NCBI RefSeq assembly: GCF_000164865.1
Contig: NC_014618.1
Span: 2,046,001 to 2,110,000, forward strand
DNA length: 64,000 bases
Direction: 5' to 3'
From: [Enterobacter] lignolyticus SCF1
GTDB lineage: Bacteria > Pseudomonadota > Gammaproteobacteria > Enterobacterales > Enterobacteriaceae
The notes beneath the pieces are model-generated. The model saw nothing but the letters and a program-made list of their open reading frames with translations. It ran no database searches and was not told the DNA's origin. The translations under genes were made by a program, and so were the position numbers. Shown here piece by piece: positions 32,298-39,445 of the stretch. The stretch's first letter is position 1, and each line of letters opens with the position of its first letter.

Positions 32298-32321
32298 AAA
32301 TCATTATACAGGTAATGATTT
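32298..32321. promoter_or_regulatory. Palindromic operator candidate upstream of yebQ
   Basis: AAATCATTA and TAATGATTT form a perfect nine-base inverted repeat with a six-base spacer, 22 bases before the yebQ start. It does not match the KdgR box that I know (GAAACnnnnnnGTTTC type). The regulator is unknown. Confidence 0.5.
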
Positions 32322-32453
32322 TAGCATTGATTATCAGGCAGTATGTCGCAGATTTGTAACGAAGTTACCGAAGATCGATTGCGACGGCGGTTCGGGGAAA
32401 TTATAATAAAAACCAGTTCTATTTTTTATAAAACAGTGGCAATGAGGTGATAA

Positions 32454-33245
32454 ATGGCAGTCGCGGATTTGGATAAGCAGCCAGATTCAGTCTCTTCAGT
32501 ATTGAAGGTTTTTGGCATCCTCCAGGCGCTCGGAGAAGAGCGTGAGATCGGTATTACCGAACTGTCGCAGCGCGTCATGATGTCAAAAAGCACGGTCTAT
32601 CGCTTTTTGCAGACCATGAAGTCCCTGGGTTATGTGGCGCAGGAAGGGGAGTCCGAGAAGTATTCGCTGACGCTTAAGCTGTTTGAACTCGGCGCCCGTG
32701 CGCTGCAAAACGTGGATCTGGTTCGCAGCGCGGACATTCAAATGCGTGAACTGTCGCGCCTGACGAAAGAGACTATCCACCTTGGCGCGCTGGATGAAGA
32801 CAGCATTGTGTACATCCATAAAATCGACTCGATGTACAACCTGCGCATGTACTCCCGCATCGGGCGCCGCAACCCGCTATACAGCACCGCGATCGGCAAA
32901 GTCCTGCTGGCCTGGCGCGATGCCGATGAGGTGCAGCAGATTCTGGAAGGCGTAGAGTACAAGCGCAGCACCAGCCGCACGATAACCTCGACGGAGGCGC
33001 TGCTGCCGGTACTGGCGCAGGTGCGCGAGCAGGGTTATGGCGAAGATAACGAAGAGCAGGAAGAGGGATTACGCTGCATCGGCGTGCCGGTATTTGACCG
33101 CTTTGGCGTGGTTATTGCGGGTCTGAGCATCTCTTTCCCGACGCTGCGTTTCTCCGAAGATCGCCTGCAGGAGTACGTCAGCATGCTGCATACGGCGGCG
33201 CGTAAAATTTCTGAGCAGATGGGCTACAACGACTATCCGTTCTGA
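32454..33245 (+). CDS. kdgR: KdgR, IclR-family repressor of 2-keto-3-deoxygluconate metabolism
   Basis: The 263-aa length equals E. coli KdgR. An N-terminal winged HTH (about 16-77, ITELSQRVMMSKSTVYRFLQ) is followed by an IclR ligand-binding domain (about 90-255, SRIGRRNPLYSTAIGKVLLAW, GLRCIGVPVFDRFG). It represses kdgT, kdgK and eda, released by 2-keto-3-deoxygluconate. GAGGTG precedes the ATG. It is divergent from yebQ and followed by a strong terminator. Confidence 0.96.
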   Translation: MAVADLDKQPDSVSSVLKVFGILQALGEEREIGITELSQRVMMSKSTVYRFLQTMKSLGYVAQEGESEKYSLTLKLFELGARALQNVDLVRSADIQMRELSRLTKETIHLGALDEDSIVYIHKIDSMYNLRMYSRIGRRNPLYSTAIGKVLLAWRDADEVQQILEGVEYKRSTSRTITSTEALLPVLAQVREQGYGEDNEEQEEGLRCIGVPVFDRFGVVIAGLSISFPTLRFSEDRLQEYVSMLHTAARKISEQMGYNDYPF

Positions 33246-33262
33246 GCCGCGCCGTTGCTGTG

Positions 33263-33292
33263 AAAAACGCCGCGATTGCGGCGTTTTTTTTT
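33263..33292 (+). terminator. kdgR terminator
   Basis: AAAAACGCCGC / GCGGCGTTTTT with a four-base loop and a long T-run; it lies between convergent kdgR and yobH. Confidence 0.9.
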
Positions 33293-33530
33293 ACCCTTTA
33301 TCGACGACGATATCGCTTTTGCGCAGCAGCGGGCAGTTGGTCATGCCGATGATTCCGCTGTTTGAATGCACATATTGTGCGGTACTGGTGCCGCGAGCGG
33401 TCAGGTATTTACACTGTAATCCCAGGCCGCCAACATTTTCGCTGCTGCCGATAAGTACGCCGTAACCGCTTAATAGCAGGGCGATCCAGGCGATGGCCAG
33501 CACAAGAACAGAACGTATCACTAAGCGCAT
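33291..33530 (-). CDS. yobH: YobH, small conserved membrane or exported protein
   Basis: The 79-aa product matches E. coli YobH (79 aa): a single hydrophobic N-terminal segment (LVLAIAWIALLLSGYGVLIG), then LGLQCKYLTARGTST and TNCPLLRKSDIVVDKG with two cysteines. Function unknown. The start gives the family length; the frame extends ten codons upstream. Confidence 0.9.
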   Translation of the reverse strand: MRLVIRSVLVLAIAWIALLLSGYGVLIGSSENVGGLGLQCKYLTARGTSTAQYVHSNSGIIGMTNCPLLRKSDIVVDKG

Positions 33531-33623
33531 TGTTGCCTCATTATTGTTTCTTCCCGCCAATCAGCCTATCCGGATCATGCTCTGAAACAAGTCGATGATT
33601 CCTAAAATGATCGGAACCTATTA

Positions 33624-33640
33624 CAGTTAGCCGCGGTTTA
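33624..33640 (+). promoter_or_regulatory. Degenerate PhoP box of mgrB
   Basis: CAGTTA-N5-GGTTTA has a perfect second half-site and a poor first one. A TAACCT element starts 12 bases after it, the usual spacing between a PhoP box and the -10. mgrB is PhoP-activated in enterobacteria, which supports the assignment. Confidence 0.5.
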
Positions 33641-33689
33641 AGATTAGCATGCTAACCTGTTCACAGGTTGCAGTTACCCGGAGAGTGGA

Positions 33690-33836
33690 GTGAAAAAGTT
33701 ACGCTGGATCATTGTGATCGTTGTTCTGCTGATCGCCTGTCTGCTGCTGTGGACGCAGACGATCAACGTGTTGTGCGATCAGGATGTGCAGTTTTTCAGC
33801 GGTATTTGTACCATCAACAAGTTCATTCCCTGGTAG
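33690..33836 (+). CDS. mgrB: MgrB, feedback inhibitor of the sensor kinase PhoQ
   Basis: A 48-aa inner-membrane small protein starting at GTG with GGAGAG upstream, as in E. coli. A basic KKLR start, one TM (about residues 6-24) and a periplasmic tail reading CDQDVQFFSGICTINKFIPW make the identity certain. The two functional cysteines are C29 and C40. It is one residue longer than the 47-aa E. coli and Klebsiella forms, with the extra residue in the TM. The frame is intact. MgrB binds PhoQ and lowers PhoP activation; its loss is a known route to polymyxin resistance in Klebsiella. Confidence 0.97.
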   Translation: MKKLRWIIVIVVLLIACLLLWTQTINVLCDQDVQFFSGICTINKFIPW

Positions 33837-33909
33837 ACCATTTTTCTCACAGGTGATTTTCTTCCTCAGCCTGAGTGGTAGAATAATGGCTTCTTTTTGA
33901 GGTGGTGAG

Positions 33910-34209
33910 ATGATGGAAGTAATCAGTTCCGGAGTAATGGGCATGGCCCCGCTGGTCATGTCTCTTCTGGTTGTTGTCGTTGGGTTGGTTTTGTGGTTTT
34001 TTGTTCGCCGCGCCAGCGCCCGCAGCAATGAGCAAATCGAGTTACTGGAAGCGTTGTTAGATCAGCAGAAGCGTCAGACTGCGCTGTTGCGCCGTCTTTG
34101 CGAAGCGAATGAGCCGGAAAAGGAAGCGTCGGCAGAGCAGGATGCGTCTGCGCAGGCGGCGCAGGAAGATGAGGACGACGGTTTTATTCGCCTTGTCGCT
34201 GAACGCTGA
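33910..34209 (+). CDS. yebO: YebO, small membrane protein
   Basis: The 99-aa product (E. coli 95) has one TM (LVMSLLVVVVGLVLWFFV) followed by a cytosolic coiled segment (NEQIELLEALLDQQKRQTALLRR) and an acidic tail ending IRLVAER, all matching YebO. Function unknown. Position 3' of mgrB and before the long gap upstream of yobF is conserved. A second ATG one codon later is equally possible. Confidence 0.92.
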   Translation: MMEVISSGVMGMAPLVMSLLVVVVGLVLWFFVRRASARSNEQIELLEALLDQQKRQTALLRRLCEANEPEKEASAEQDASAQAAQEDEDDGFIRLVAER

Positions 34210-34219
34210 AGCGCGGTAC

Positions 34220-34248
34220 ATTCCCGGTATCAATCCGTTACCGGGAAT
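34220..34248 (+). terminator. Hairpin after yebO
   Basis: ATTCCCGGTA and TACCGGGAAT form a perfect ten-base stem with a nine-base loop, 11 bases after the yebO stop. No T-run follows, so termination may be partial. Confidence 0.55.
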
Positions 34249-34380
34249 CCCTCCCCTGAGATTCATATACCCGTCTGTCATACATTATTGCGATATTGTA
34301 TTAATCGCTCCGGCGTACGTTAATTTGTGAATTATTGCTGATTTTGTTTAAGCCTGACGGCAGTTTTTTTTATGTGCCGG

Positions 34381-34406
34381 CGTTTTCGCCGCAGCGAAAC
34401 GTTTTT
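34381..34406 (+). terminator. Terminator-like hairpin in the yebO-yobF gap
   Basis: CGTTTTCGC pairs with GCGAAACG (one bulge) followed by GTTTTTATT. It could end an extended yebO transcript or an unrecognised small RNA. Confidence 0.45.
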
Positions 34407-34453
34407 ATTGCGCTATTTCGTAGATGTCATCAAATTTTCATTATTGTGATGCA

Positions 34454-34472
34454 TTATCGATAATAATTATCT
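34454..34472. promoter_or_regulatory. Fur-like box in the yobF-cspC upstream region
   Basis: The 19-mer ATTATCGATAATAATTATC agrees with the Fur consensus GATAATGATAATCATTATC at 14 of 19 positions. The surrounding DNA is AT-rich, which raises the chance of coincidence. Confidence 0.4.
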
Positions 34473-34818
34473 ATGGTCGCCGGACGAGATTTTTTTTAAC
34501 ATAGCGTGTTTTTTGTGCGACATAATTATGCATGATTGTTTCTAACTTTAGAAAAATTCAGGTTTACGCGCTTGCGATCTGGACGGCGCAAAGTTGACGC
34601 GCTATGGTAGAAAAGTCGCGCAAAACCGAGAGCTTGACGGATGTTATGGGCAGGCATAGCGATTCGCTAAGCGTTGTCGGGCACGCATAACTGTGCAGGC
34701 GATCAACGCTTAGTTCTCTAATTTGTGCGACCGATCCAGACACGTTTAAAAATGGCTTGCCATAATTTACGTTGTGTGTGATAACACGTTTTGGGTTAAA
34801 CGAGGTACAGTTCTGTCT

Positions 34819-34935
34819 ATGTGTGGCATTTTCAGTAAAGAAGTCCTGAGTAAACACGTTGTCGTTGAATACCGCTTCTCTGCCGAACCTTATATTAGTG
34901 CCTCATGCAGTAATGTCTCAGTTTTATCTATGTAA
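34819..34935 (+). CDS. yobF: YobF, small protein upstream of cspC, shortened
   Basis: MCGIFSKEVLSKHV, VEYRFSAEPYIS and NVSVLSM match E. coli YobF (47 aa), but a TAA follows immediately, giving 38 aa and removing the C-terminal LCLRAKK-type tail. A one-base insertion relative to E. coli would explain this. Sequence after the stop still resembles the E. coli DNA. YobF is a stress-linked small protein of unknown function. cspC begins 40 bases later and is probably co-transcribed. Confidence 0.85.
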   Translation: MCGIFSKEVLSKHVVVEYRFSAEPYISASCSNVSVLSM

Positions 34936-34975
34936 GTGCCCACGGGCGAAGAAAACATTCTAAGGAATTTTGCAA

Positions 34976-35185
34976 ATGGCAAAGATTAAAGGTCAAGTTA
35001 AGTGGTTCAACGAGTCCAAAGGTTTTGGGTTCATTACTCCGGCTGATGGCAGCAAAGACGTGTTCGTACACTTCTCTGCAATCCAGGGTAACGGCTTCAA
35101 AACTCTGGCTGAAGGCCAGAACGTTGAGTTCGAAATTCAGGACGGCCAGAAAGGCCCGGCAGCTGTTAACGTAACCGCTATCTGA
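34976..35185 (+). CDS. cspC: Cold-shock-family RNA chaperone CspC
   Basis: The 69-aa single OB-fold protein carries the RNA-binding motifs KGFGFI (RNP1) and VFVHF (RNP2), ending [10 protein letters not shown] as in E. coli CspC. It binds single-stranded RNA and stabilises rpoS and other stress mRNAs; it is expressed at 37 C rather than cold-induced. AAGGA lies nine bases before the ATG. Followed by a clear terminator. Confidence 0.96.
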
Positions 35186-35218
35186 TTACGAATCCACTGA
35201 TCTCATTGAAATCAGCCA

Positions 35219-35246
35219 TAAAGCCTCGCGTAATGCGGGGCTTTTT
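35219..35246 (+). terminator. cspC terminator
   Basis: AAAGCCTCGC pairs with GCGGGGCTTTT across a five-base loop and runs into five T residues. Confidence 0.85.
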
Positions 35247-35389
35247 ACTGCATGTTGCAAATTGTGTCTGCATCTCTCGTCCGGTCGCGCTTTGTTGCAA
35301 AATCCTGTGATTATTAGCACTGTTTATCGGTTTTCCGTCATGTGTTTCGTGTTAAATCATGAGGTTGCAACTAATCATCAGGAGCCGGA

Positions 35390-37123
35390 GTGCAAAACCA
35401 TCGCTTTACCATCCCCCCTTTTCGTTTTGGACTGCTGTGCGTGGGGATCCTCTGCTGTTTAGGACTCTTGCTGGCCCGCATCGGCTGGCTGCAGATCGTT
35501 TCGCCAGACAACCTCGTCAGGCAAGAGGATTTGCGCTCATTGCGCGAAGAAACAATCGATGTGCCTCGCGGCATGATAACCGACAGGGAAGGGCGGCCGC
35601 TGGCGGTAAGCGTACCGGTGAGCGCTATCTGGGCGGATCCGCAGACGGTGCTGGAAAAAGGAGGCGTTGGCTACAGCGCGCGCTGGCAGGCGCTGGCGAA
35701 TGCGCTGCATCTGTCGCTCGCCGAGCTGTCTTCCCGCATCGTGCAGCATCCGCATTCCCGCTTTTTATATCTGGCGCGCCAGGTCGACCCGCAGCAGGCT
35801 GACTGGATCGATAAGCTGCATCTGCCGGGAATCAACCTGCGCGAGGAGTCGCGCCGCTTTTATCCGGCGGGGCACGTGGCGGCTAACCTGCTCGGCTTTA
35901 CCAATATTGATGACCAGGGCATCGAAGGGGTGGAGAAGAGCTTTAACGCGCAGCTGCAGGGGAAGCCGGGCCTGCGGCTGGTGCGCAAAGACAAGCACGG
36001 CAAAGTTATTGAGAACCTGACCGAAGTGACGCCGGTACCCGCGCACAATCTGCAGCTCAGCATCGACGAGCGCCTGCAGACCGTGACGGAAGACGCACTG
36101 GATAACGCGGTGCGCTGGAACAAGGCGGAGTCCGGCGCGGCGGTGCTGATTAAAATTGATACCGGCGAAATTCTGTCGATGGCGAGCTTCCCGGACTTTA
36201 ACCCCAATAACCGCGACAGCGCGACGCTGGATGATTTCCGCAACCGCGCCATCAGCGACACCTTCGAGCCGGGTTCGACGGTGAAACCGCTGGTGCTGAT
36301 GACGGCGCTGCGTCAGGGCATTGTGCAGCCGGACAGCGTGGTGGATACCCACCCCTATATGCTGGACGGTCACCGTATCCGCGACGTGGGCTATTACCCT
36401 GAGCTTAGCCTCACCGGCATTTTGCAAAAATCGAGCGACACCGGCGTGTCGAGGCTGTCGCTGGCGATGCCGATTCAGCGGTTGCTCGATACCTACAGCG
36501 CCTTCGGTTTTGGTCAGCCGACCGGTCTGGGGCTGACCGGTGAAAGCCAGGGGTTCTTACCCCAGCGCCGCTTCTGGAGCCAGCTCGACCGGGCGACCTT
36601 TGCCTTTGGGTATGGACTCATGGTGACGCCGCTGCAGCTGGCCCACGTCTACGCCACCATCGGCGGCTTTGGTATGGAGCGGCCGCTGTCGATTACCCGT
36701 ATCGACCCGCCGGTCATCGGGCGCCAGGTGATGTCGCCGGAGATTGTGCACCAGGTCGAGCATATGATGGAAAGCGTGGCGCTACCGGGCGGCGGCGGGA
36801 TCAAGGCGGCGGTTCGCGACTACCGGGTGGCGGTGAAAACCGGTACCGCCAAGAAGATCGGCCCTGACGGGAAGTACGTGGACAAGTATGTCGCCTACAC
36901 GGCGGGCGTGGCGCCCGCCAGTCGCCCGCAGTTTGCGCTGGTGGTCGTGATAAACGATCCGCAAAATGGCGATTACTACGGCGGCGCGGTTTCGGCCCCG
37001 GTGTTCAGCCAGATCATGGGCGACGTCCTGCGTCTGGAAAACGTCATGCCGGACGGCATTGCGCCAGGATCGGAGAATCTTATCGTGATGCACCGCAGCG
37101 ATAGTCAGGCGCCGACGCTGTAA
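35390..37123 (+). CDS. Second FtsI-like class B penicillin-binding protein (PBP3-SAL type)
   Basis: A 577-aa monofunctional transpeptidase paralogous to FtsI/PBP3. It has an N-terminal TM (about 13-31), a pedestal domain, then the transpeptidase with S296-TVK (EPGSTVKP), SSD at 348-350 where FtsI has SSN, and KTGT at 483-486. All positions are offset by 11 from E. coli FtsI (S307). The long C-terminal tail processed by Prc in FtsI is replaced by a short one. It lies between cspC and rlmA, exactly where Salmonella carries PBP3-SAL (STM1836), which supports division in acidic intracellular conditions; E. coli K-12 lacks it. It starts at GTG with AGGAG upstream. Confidence 0.92.
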   Translation: MQNHRFTIPPFRFGLLCVGILCCLGLLLARIGWLQIVSPDNLVRQEDLRSLREETIDVPRGMITDREGRPLAVSVPVSAIWADPQTVLEKGGVGYSARWQALANALHLSLAELSSRIVQHPHSRFLYLARQVDPQQADWIDKLHLPGINLREESRRFYPAGHVAANLLGFTNIDDQGIEGVEKSFNAQLQGKPGLRLVRKDKHGKVIENLTEVTPVPAHNLQLSIDERLQTVTEDALDNAVRWNKAESGAAVLIKIDTGEILSMASFPDFNPNNRDSATLDDFRNRAISDTFEPGSTVKPLVLMTALRQGIVQPDSVVDTHPYMLDGHRIRDVGYYPELSLTGILQKSSDTGVSRLSLAMPIQRLLDTYSAFGFGQPTGLGLTGESQGFLPQRRFWSQLDRATFAFGYGLMVTPLQLAHVYATIGGFGMERPLSITRIDPPVIGRQVMSPEIVHQVEHMMESVALPGGGGIKAAVRDYRVAVKTGTAKKIGPDGKYVDKYVAYTAGVAPASRPQFALVVVINDPQNGDYYGGAVSAPVFSQIMGDVLRLENVMPDGIAPGSENLIVMHRSDSQAPTL

Positions 37124-37184
37124 TACTTCATCCCGGGGGCGTATAGCGGTACACTTGCGCCCTTTCCCTGATACCGGAGTTCCT

Positions 37185-37979
37185 ATGTCCTGGAGTTGCC
37201 CACTTTGCCATGCGCCGCTGACCCGCCAGCAAAACAGCTACGTCTGCCCCCAACGCCACCAGTTTGACCTGGCGAAAGAGGGGTACGTTAATCTGTTGCC
37301 GGTGCAGCATAAACGCTCGCGCGATCCGGGCGACAGCGCGGAAATGATGCAGGCGCGCCGGGCGTTTCTTGATGCCGGGCACTATCAGCCGTTGCGCGAC
37401 GCCATCAGCGCGCTGCTGCAAAGCGTATCGCCTGCGCAGATCCTCGATATCGGCTGTGGGGAAGGGTATTACACCCATGCGTTTGCCGCGCTGGCGCAGC
37501 GGACGTGGGGTCTGGATGTGTCAAAATCCGCCGTACGCGCAGGAGCGAAACGCTATCCGCAGGTCGAGTTTTGCGTGGCCTCAAGCCAGCGGCTGCCGTT
37601 TGTCGACGCCTGTATGGATGCCGTCGTGCGTATCTATGCCCCCTGCAATCCGCATGAGCTTGCCAGGGTAGTGAAAGTGGGTGGGGTGGTGATTACCGCA
37701 ACGCCGGGTCCGCGGCACCTGATGGAGCTAAAAGGACTGATATACGACGAAGTACGGCTGCACGCGCCGAACGATGAGCAGCTGCCCGGCTTTTTGCTGG
37801 TTCAGGAGTCGGCGCTCGCCTACCCGATGACGCTCAGCGGCGCGGAGGCGGTCGCCCTGCTGCAGATGACGCCGTTCGCCTGGCGGGCGAAACCGCAGGT
37901 CAGGGAGCAGCTTGCGCAGAAAGCGCAGTTTGACTGCCAGACCGATTTTGTGATTCAGGTCTGGCGTCGGGAAGATTAA
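37185..37979 (+). CDS. rlmA: 23S rRNA m1G745 methyltransferase RlmA
   Basis: The 264-aa enzyme (E. coli 269) begins with a zinc site (CPLCHAPL and CPQRH, residues 5-25) and carries a SAM-binding motif (ILDIGCGEGYYTHAFA) and APCNP downstream. It methylates G745 of 23S rRNA. The start at 37185 follows CCGGAG; ten upstream in-frame codons are ignored. The stop overlaps the convergent mntP stop by two to four bases. Confidence 0.94.
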   Translation: MSWSCPLCHAPLTRQQNSYVCPQRHQFDLAKEGYVNLLPVQHKRSRDPGDSAEMMQARRAFLDAGHYQPLRDAISALLQSVSPAQILDIGCGEGYYTHAFAALAQRTWGLDVSKSAVRAGAKRYPQVEFCVASSQRLPFVDACMDAVVRIYAPCNPHELARVVKVGGVVITATPGPRHLMELKGLIYDEVRLHAPNDEQLPGFLLVQESALAYPMTLSGAEAVALLQMTPFAWRAKPQVREQLAQKAQFDCQTDFVIQVWRRED

Positions 37980-38539
37980 CCAGCGAAGTGGCTCCAGAGG
38001 ATCTGGCTGCCGATGCCGATAAGGACGATACCGCCGAGGATTTCGGCGCGTTTGCCGAGCAGCGGGCCAATATAACGCCCGACCATAATGCCGAGGGTGG
38101 ACATCAGGAAGGTAGCGCAGCCGATGGCCAGCGCGGTCAGCAGAATGTTCGCCTGCAGGAAAGCCAGACCCACGCCAACGGCCATGGCGTCGAGGCTGGT
38201 GGCGATAGCGGTGGTGACCAGCAGCCAGAAGCCGTGACGATGCGGGATCTCCTCATCGTCATCGACGCCGCGAAACCCCTCGACGATCATTCGTCCGCCG
38301 AGAAATACCAGCAGAACAAACGCTATCCAGTGGTTCCATTCCAGCACGAACTGGCTGGCCAGCATGCCCAGCCCCCAGCCGATAAGCGGCGTCAGTGTTT
38401 CAATGCTGCCGAAGATAAGACCGGTGCGCAGCGCTTCAGAAAATTTGGGTTTATGCAGAGTGGCGCCTTTCCCGATGGAGGCAGCAAAAGCGTCCATCGA
38501 CATACCGAAGGCAAGGAGAATAGTGGCTGAGAGATTCAT
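37976..38539 (-). CDS. mntP: Manganese efflux pump MntP
   Basis: A 187-aa six-TM protein (E. coli 188). The acidic membrane motifs GMSMDAFAASIGKG (TM1) and TSLDAMAVGVGLAF (TM4) are the conserved export site. It expels excess Mn2+ from the cytoplasm. The start at 38539 has AGGA seven bases upstream; upstream in-frame ATGs belong to the leader. Expression is likely controlled at two levels: MntR-like boxes at 38866-38927 and a yybP-ykoY riboswitch in the leader. Both are found with E. coli mntP (yebN). Confidence 0.96.
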   Translation of the reverse strand: MNLSATILLAFGMSMDAFAASIGKGATLHKPKFSEALRTGLIFGSIETLTPLIGWGLGMLASQFVLEWNHWIAFVLLVFLGGRMIVEGFRGVDDDEEIPHRHGFWLLVTTAIATSLDAMAVGVGLAFLQANILLTALAIGCATFLMSTLGIMVGRYIGPLLGKRAEILGGIVLIGIGSQILWSHFAG

Positions 38540-38589
38540 CGTGAGTCCTGACCGGGGATAATCCATATGACACATCACTGCCCCCAGTA

Positions 38590-38740
38590 AACAGCAGTTG
38601 ATGTATCAATGGTCTCGCCTGAGCACCTTCGGCAATGCAGAAGATGATCCGTATACGCCACGTTTTTTTAAACGAGTATGTTGACGTATACATTTCCCGG
38701 GTAAGGAAATCGGCTACTCCCCAACGACGGGCGCAACCTT
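38590..38740 (-). promoter_or_regulatory. yybP-ykoY manganese riboswitch of mntP
   Basis: The minus-strand leader carries the motif's hallmarks: GTTGGGGAGTAGCC near its 5' side, CGTCAACATACTCG in the middle, and GGCGAGACC near its 3' side. These are the conserved loops that bind Mn2+. It ends about 50 bases before the mntP start, so control is probably at translation or by an overlapping fold. Exact ends are approximate. Confidence 0.88.
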
Positions 38741-38865
38741 AACATAATTTTAGAAACTAAAACAACAATGCGCGGCTAATATTTTCCTGGTTAATTGATA
38801 ACGATTTGCATTTGAATTGATTGGTAATGAAAACGTTAAAAATAAACGTATGGTTTTGTTGGGAG

Positions 38866-38887
38866 ATATAGCCAGAGCTATAGTTTT
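38866..38887 (-). promoter_or_regulatory. MntR-like box A
   Basis: On the minus strand: AACTATAGCTCTGGCTATAT, similar to the E. coli MntR site (ACATAGCAAAGGCTATGT type). It lies upstream of the mntP leader, where MntR with Mn2+ would activate mntP. Confidence 0.55.
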
Positions 38888-38906
38888 TCATGCGCAAAAT
38901 AACTGC

Positions 38907-38927
38907 ATGTATAGCTTTGGCTATATT
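38907..38927 (+). promoter_or_regulatory. MntR-like box B
   Basis: ATGTATAGCTTTGGCTATAT resembles the MntR consensus and is an inverted near-copy of box A 40 bases away. The two 16-base cores differ by one base when one is reversed, so they could also pair as an RNA stem after yobD. Confidence 0.55.
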
Positions 38928-38932
38928 ATAAC

Positions 38933-39391
38933 TTATTGAGTTTTAATGAGAAGGTGATAGATTTTTTCGAGGTCGTCAATGTTTTTAACGCGAATAAGCA
39001 GGCGCCGTTGCTCTAATTGCATTACCAGCACGCCGTCTTCCGATAAATTCATCTCTTTAATGCGGTTATATTCTATCCACACATTATTAAAGAAAAAACC
39101 GTGTGACTTAAAGATTATGTGCGGAACGCGTATCCAGAACAGATATAACCCCATCAGGGCCAGCGCGCTTAATAACCATGTGGTCATTAATTCACCGTGG
39201 CTGTTGATGTTGTTATAAATCAGAATGGCCACCAGACCAACGAAGATCAGGCCATCCGCGCGTCCGCGGCGGAGCAGGGGAATTGAGAGCAGGACGGGGC
39301 CGTTGCGGCGCGGCATGATGAATTGGTCATAAACGGCGTAGGCCATCAGAGCAATGATAAACAGCACCAGCACCAAATCCGTGATTGTCAT
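38933..39391 (-). CDS. yobD: YobD, UPF0266 inner-membrane protein
   Basis: The 152-aa protein, same length as E. coli YobD, has three TM segments (ITDLVLVLFIIALMAYAVY, LIFVGLVAILIYN, TWLLSALALMGLYLFWI) and a cytosolic C-terminal domain (NVWIEYNRIKEMNLSEDGVL, QRRLLIRV). Function unknown. It lies between manZ and mntP on the same strand; a terminator separates it from manZ. Confidence 0.92.
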   Translation of the reverse strand: MTITDLVLVLFIIALMAYAVYDQFIMPRRNGPVLLSIPLLRRGRADGLIFVGLVAILIYNNINSHGELMTTWLLSALALMGLYLFWIRVPHIIFKSHGFFFNNVWIEYNRIKEMNLSEDGVLVMQLEQRRLLIRVKNIDDLEKIYHLLIKTQ

Positions 39392-39402
39392 TAAGCCTCC
39401 GA

Positions 39403-39430
39403 AATAAAAAAACCGGGGGCAAGCCCCCGG
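39403..39430 (-). terminator. manXYZ terminator
   Basis: CCGGGGGCAAGCCCCCGG forms a GC-rich hairpin directly after the manZ stop on the minus strand, followed by a run of seven to eight T residues on that strand. Confidence 0.9.
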
Positions 39431-39445
39431 CGTACAGCAGCGTTA

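Larger units (their letters stand above)
34210..34818. other. Long AT-rich non-coding region between yebO and yobF
   Basis: About 610 bases without a supported gene; E. coli has a gap of about 575 bases at the same place. It contains a hairpin after yebO (34220-34248), a terminator-like hairpin (34381-34406), a Fur-like box (34454-34472), and the presumed promoter and leader of yobF-cspC. A minus-strand frame at 34564-34857 has no family resemblance. Confidence 0.6.

Noticed and set aside
34564..34857. 97-codon minus-strand frame in the yobF upstream region
   Set aside because: No ribosome site, no recognisable family, overlaps the start of yobF.
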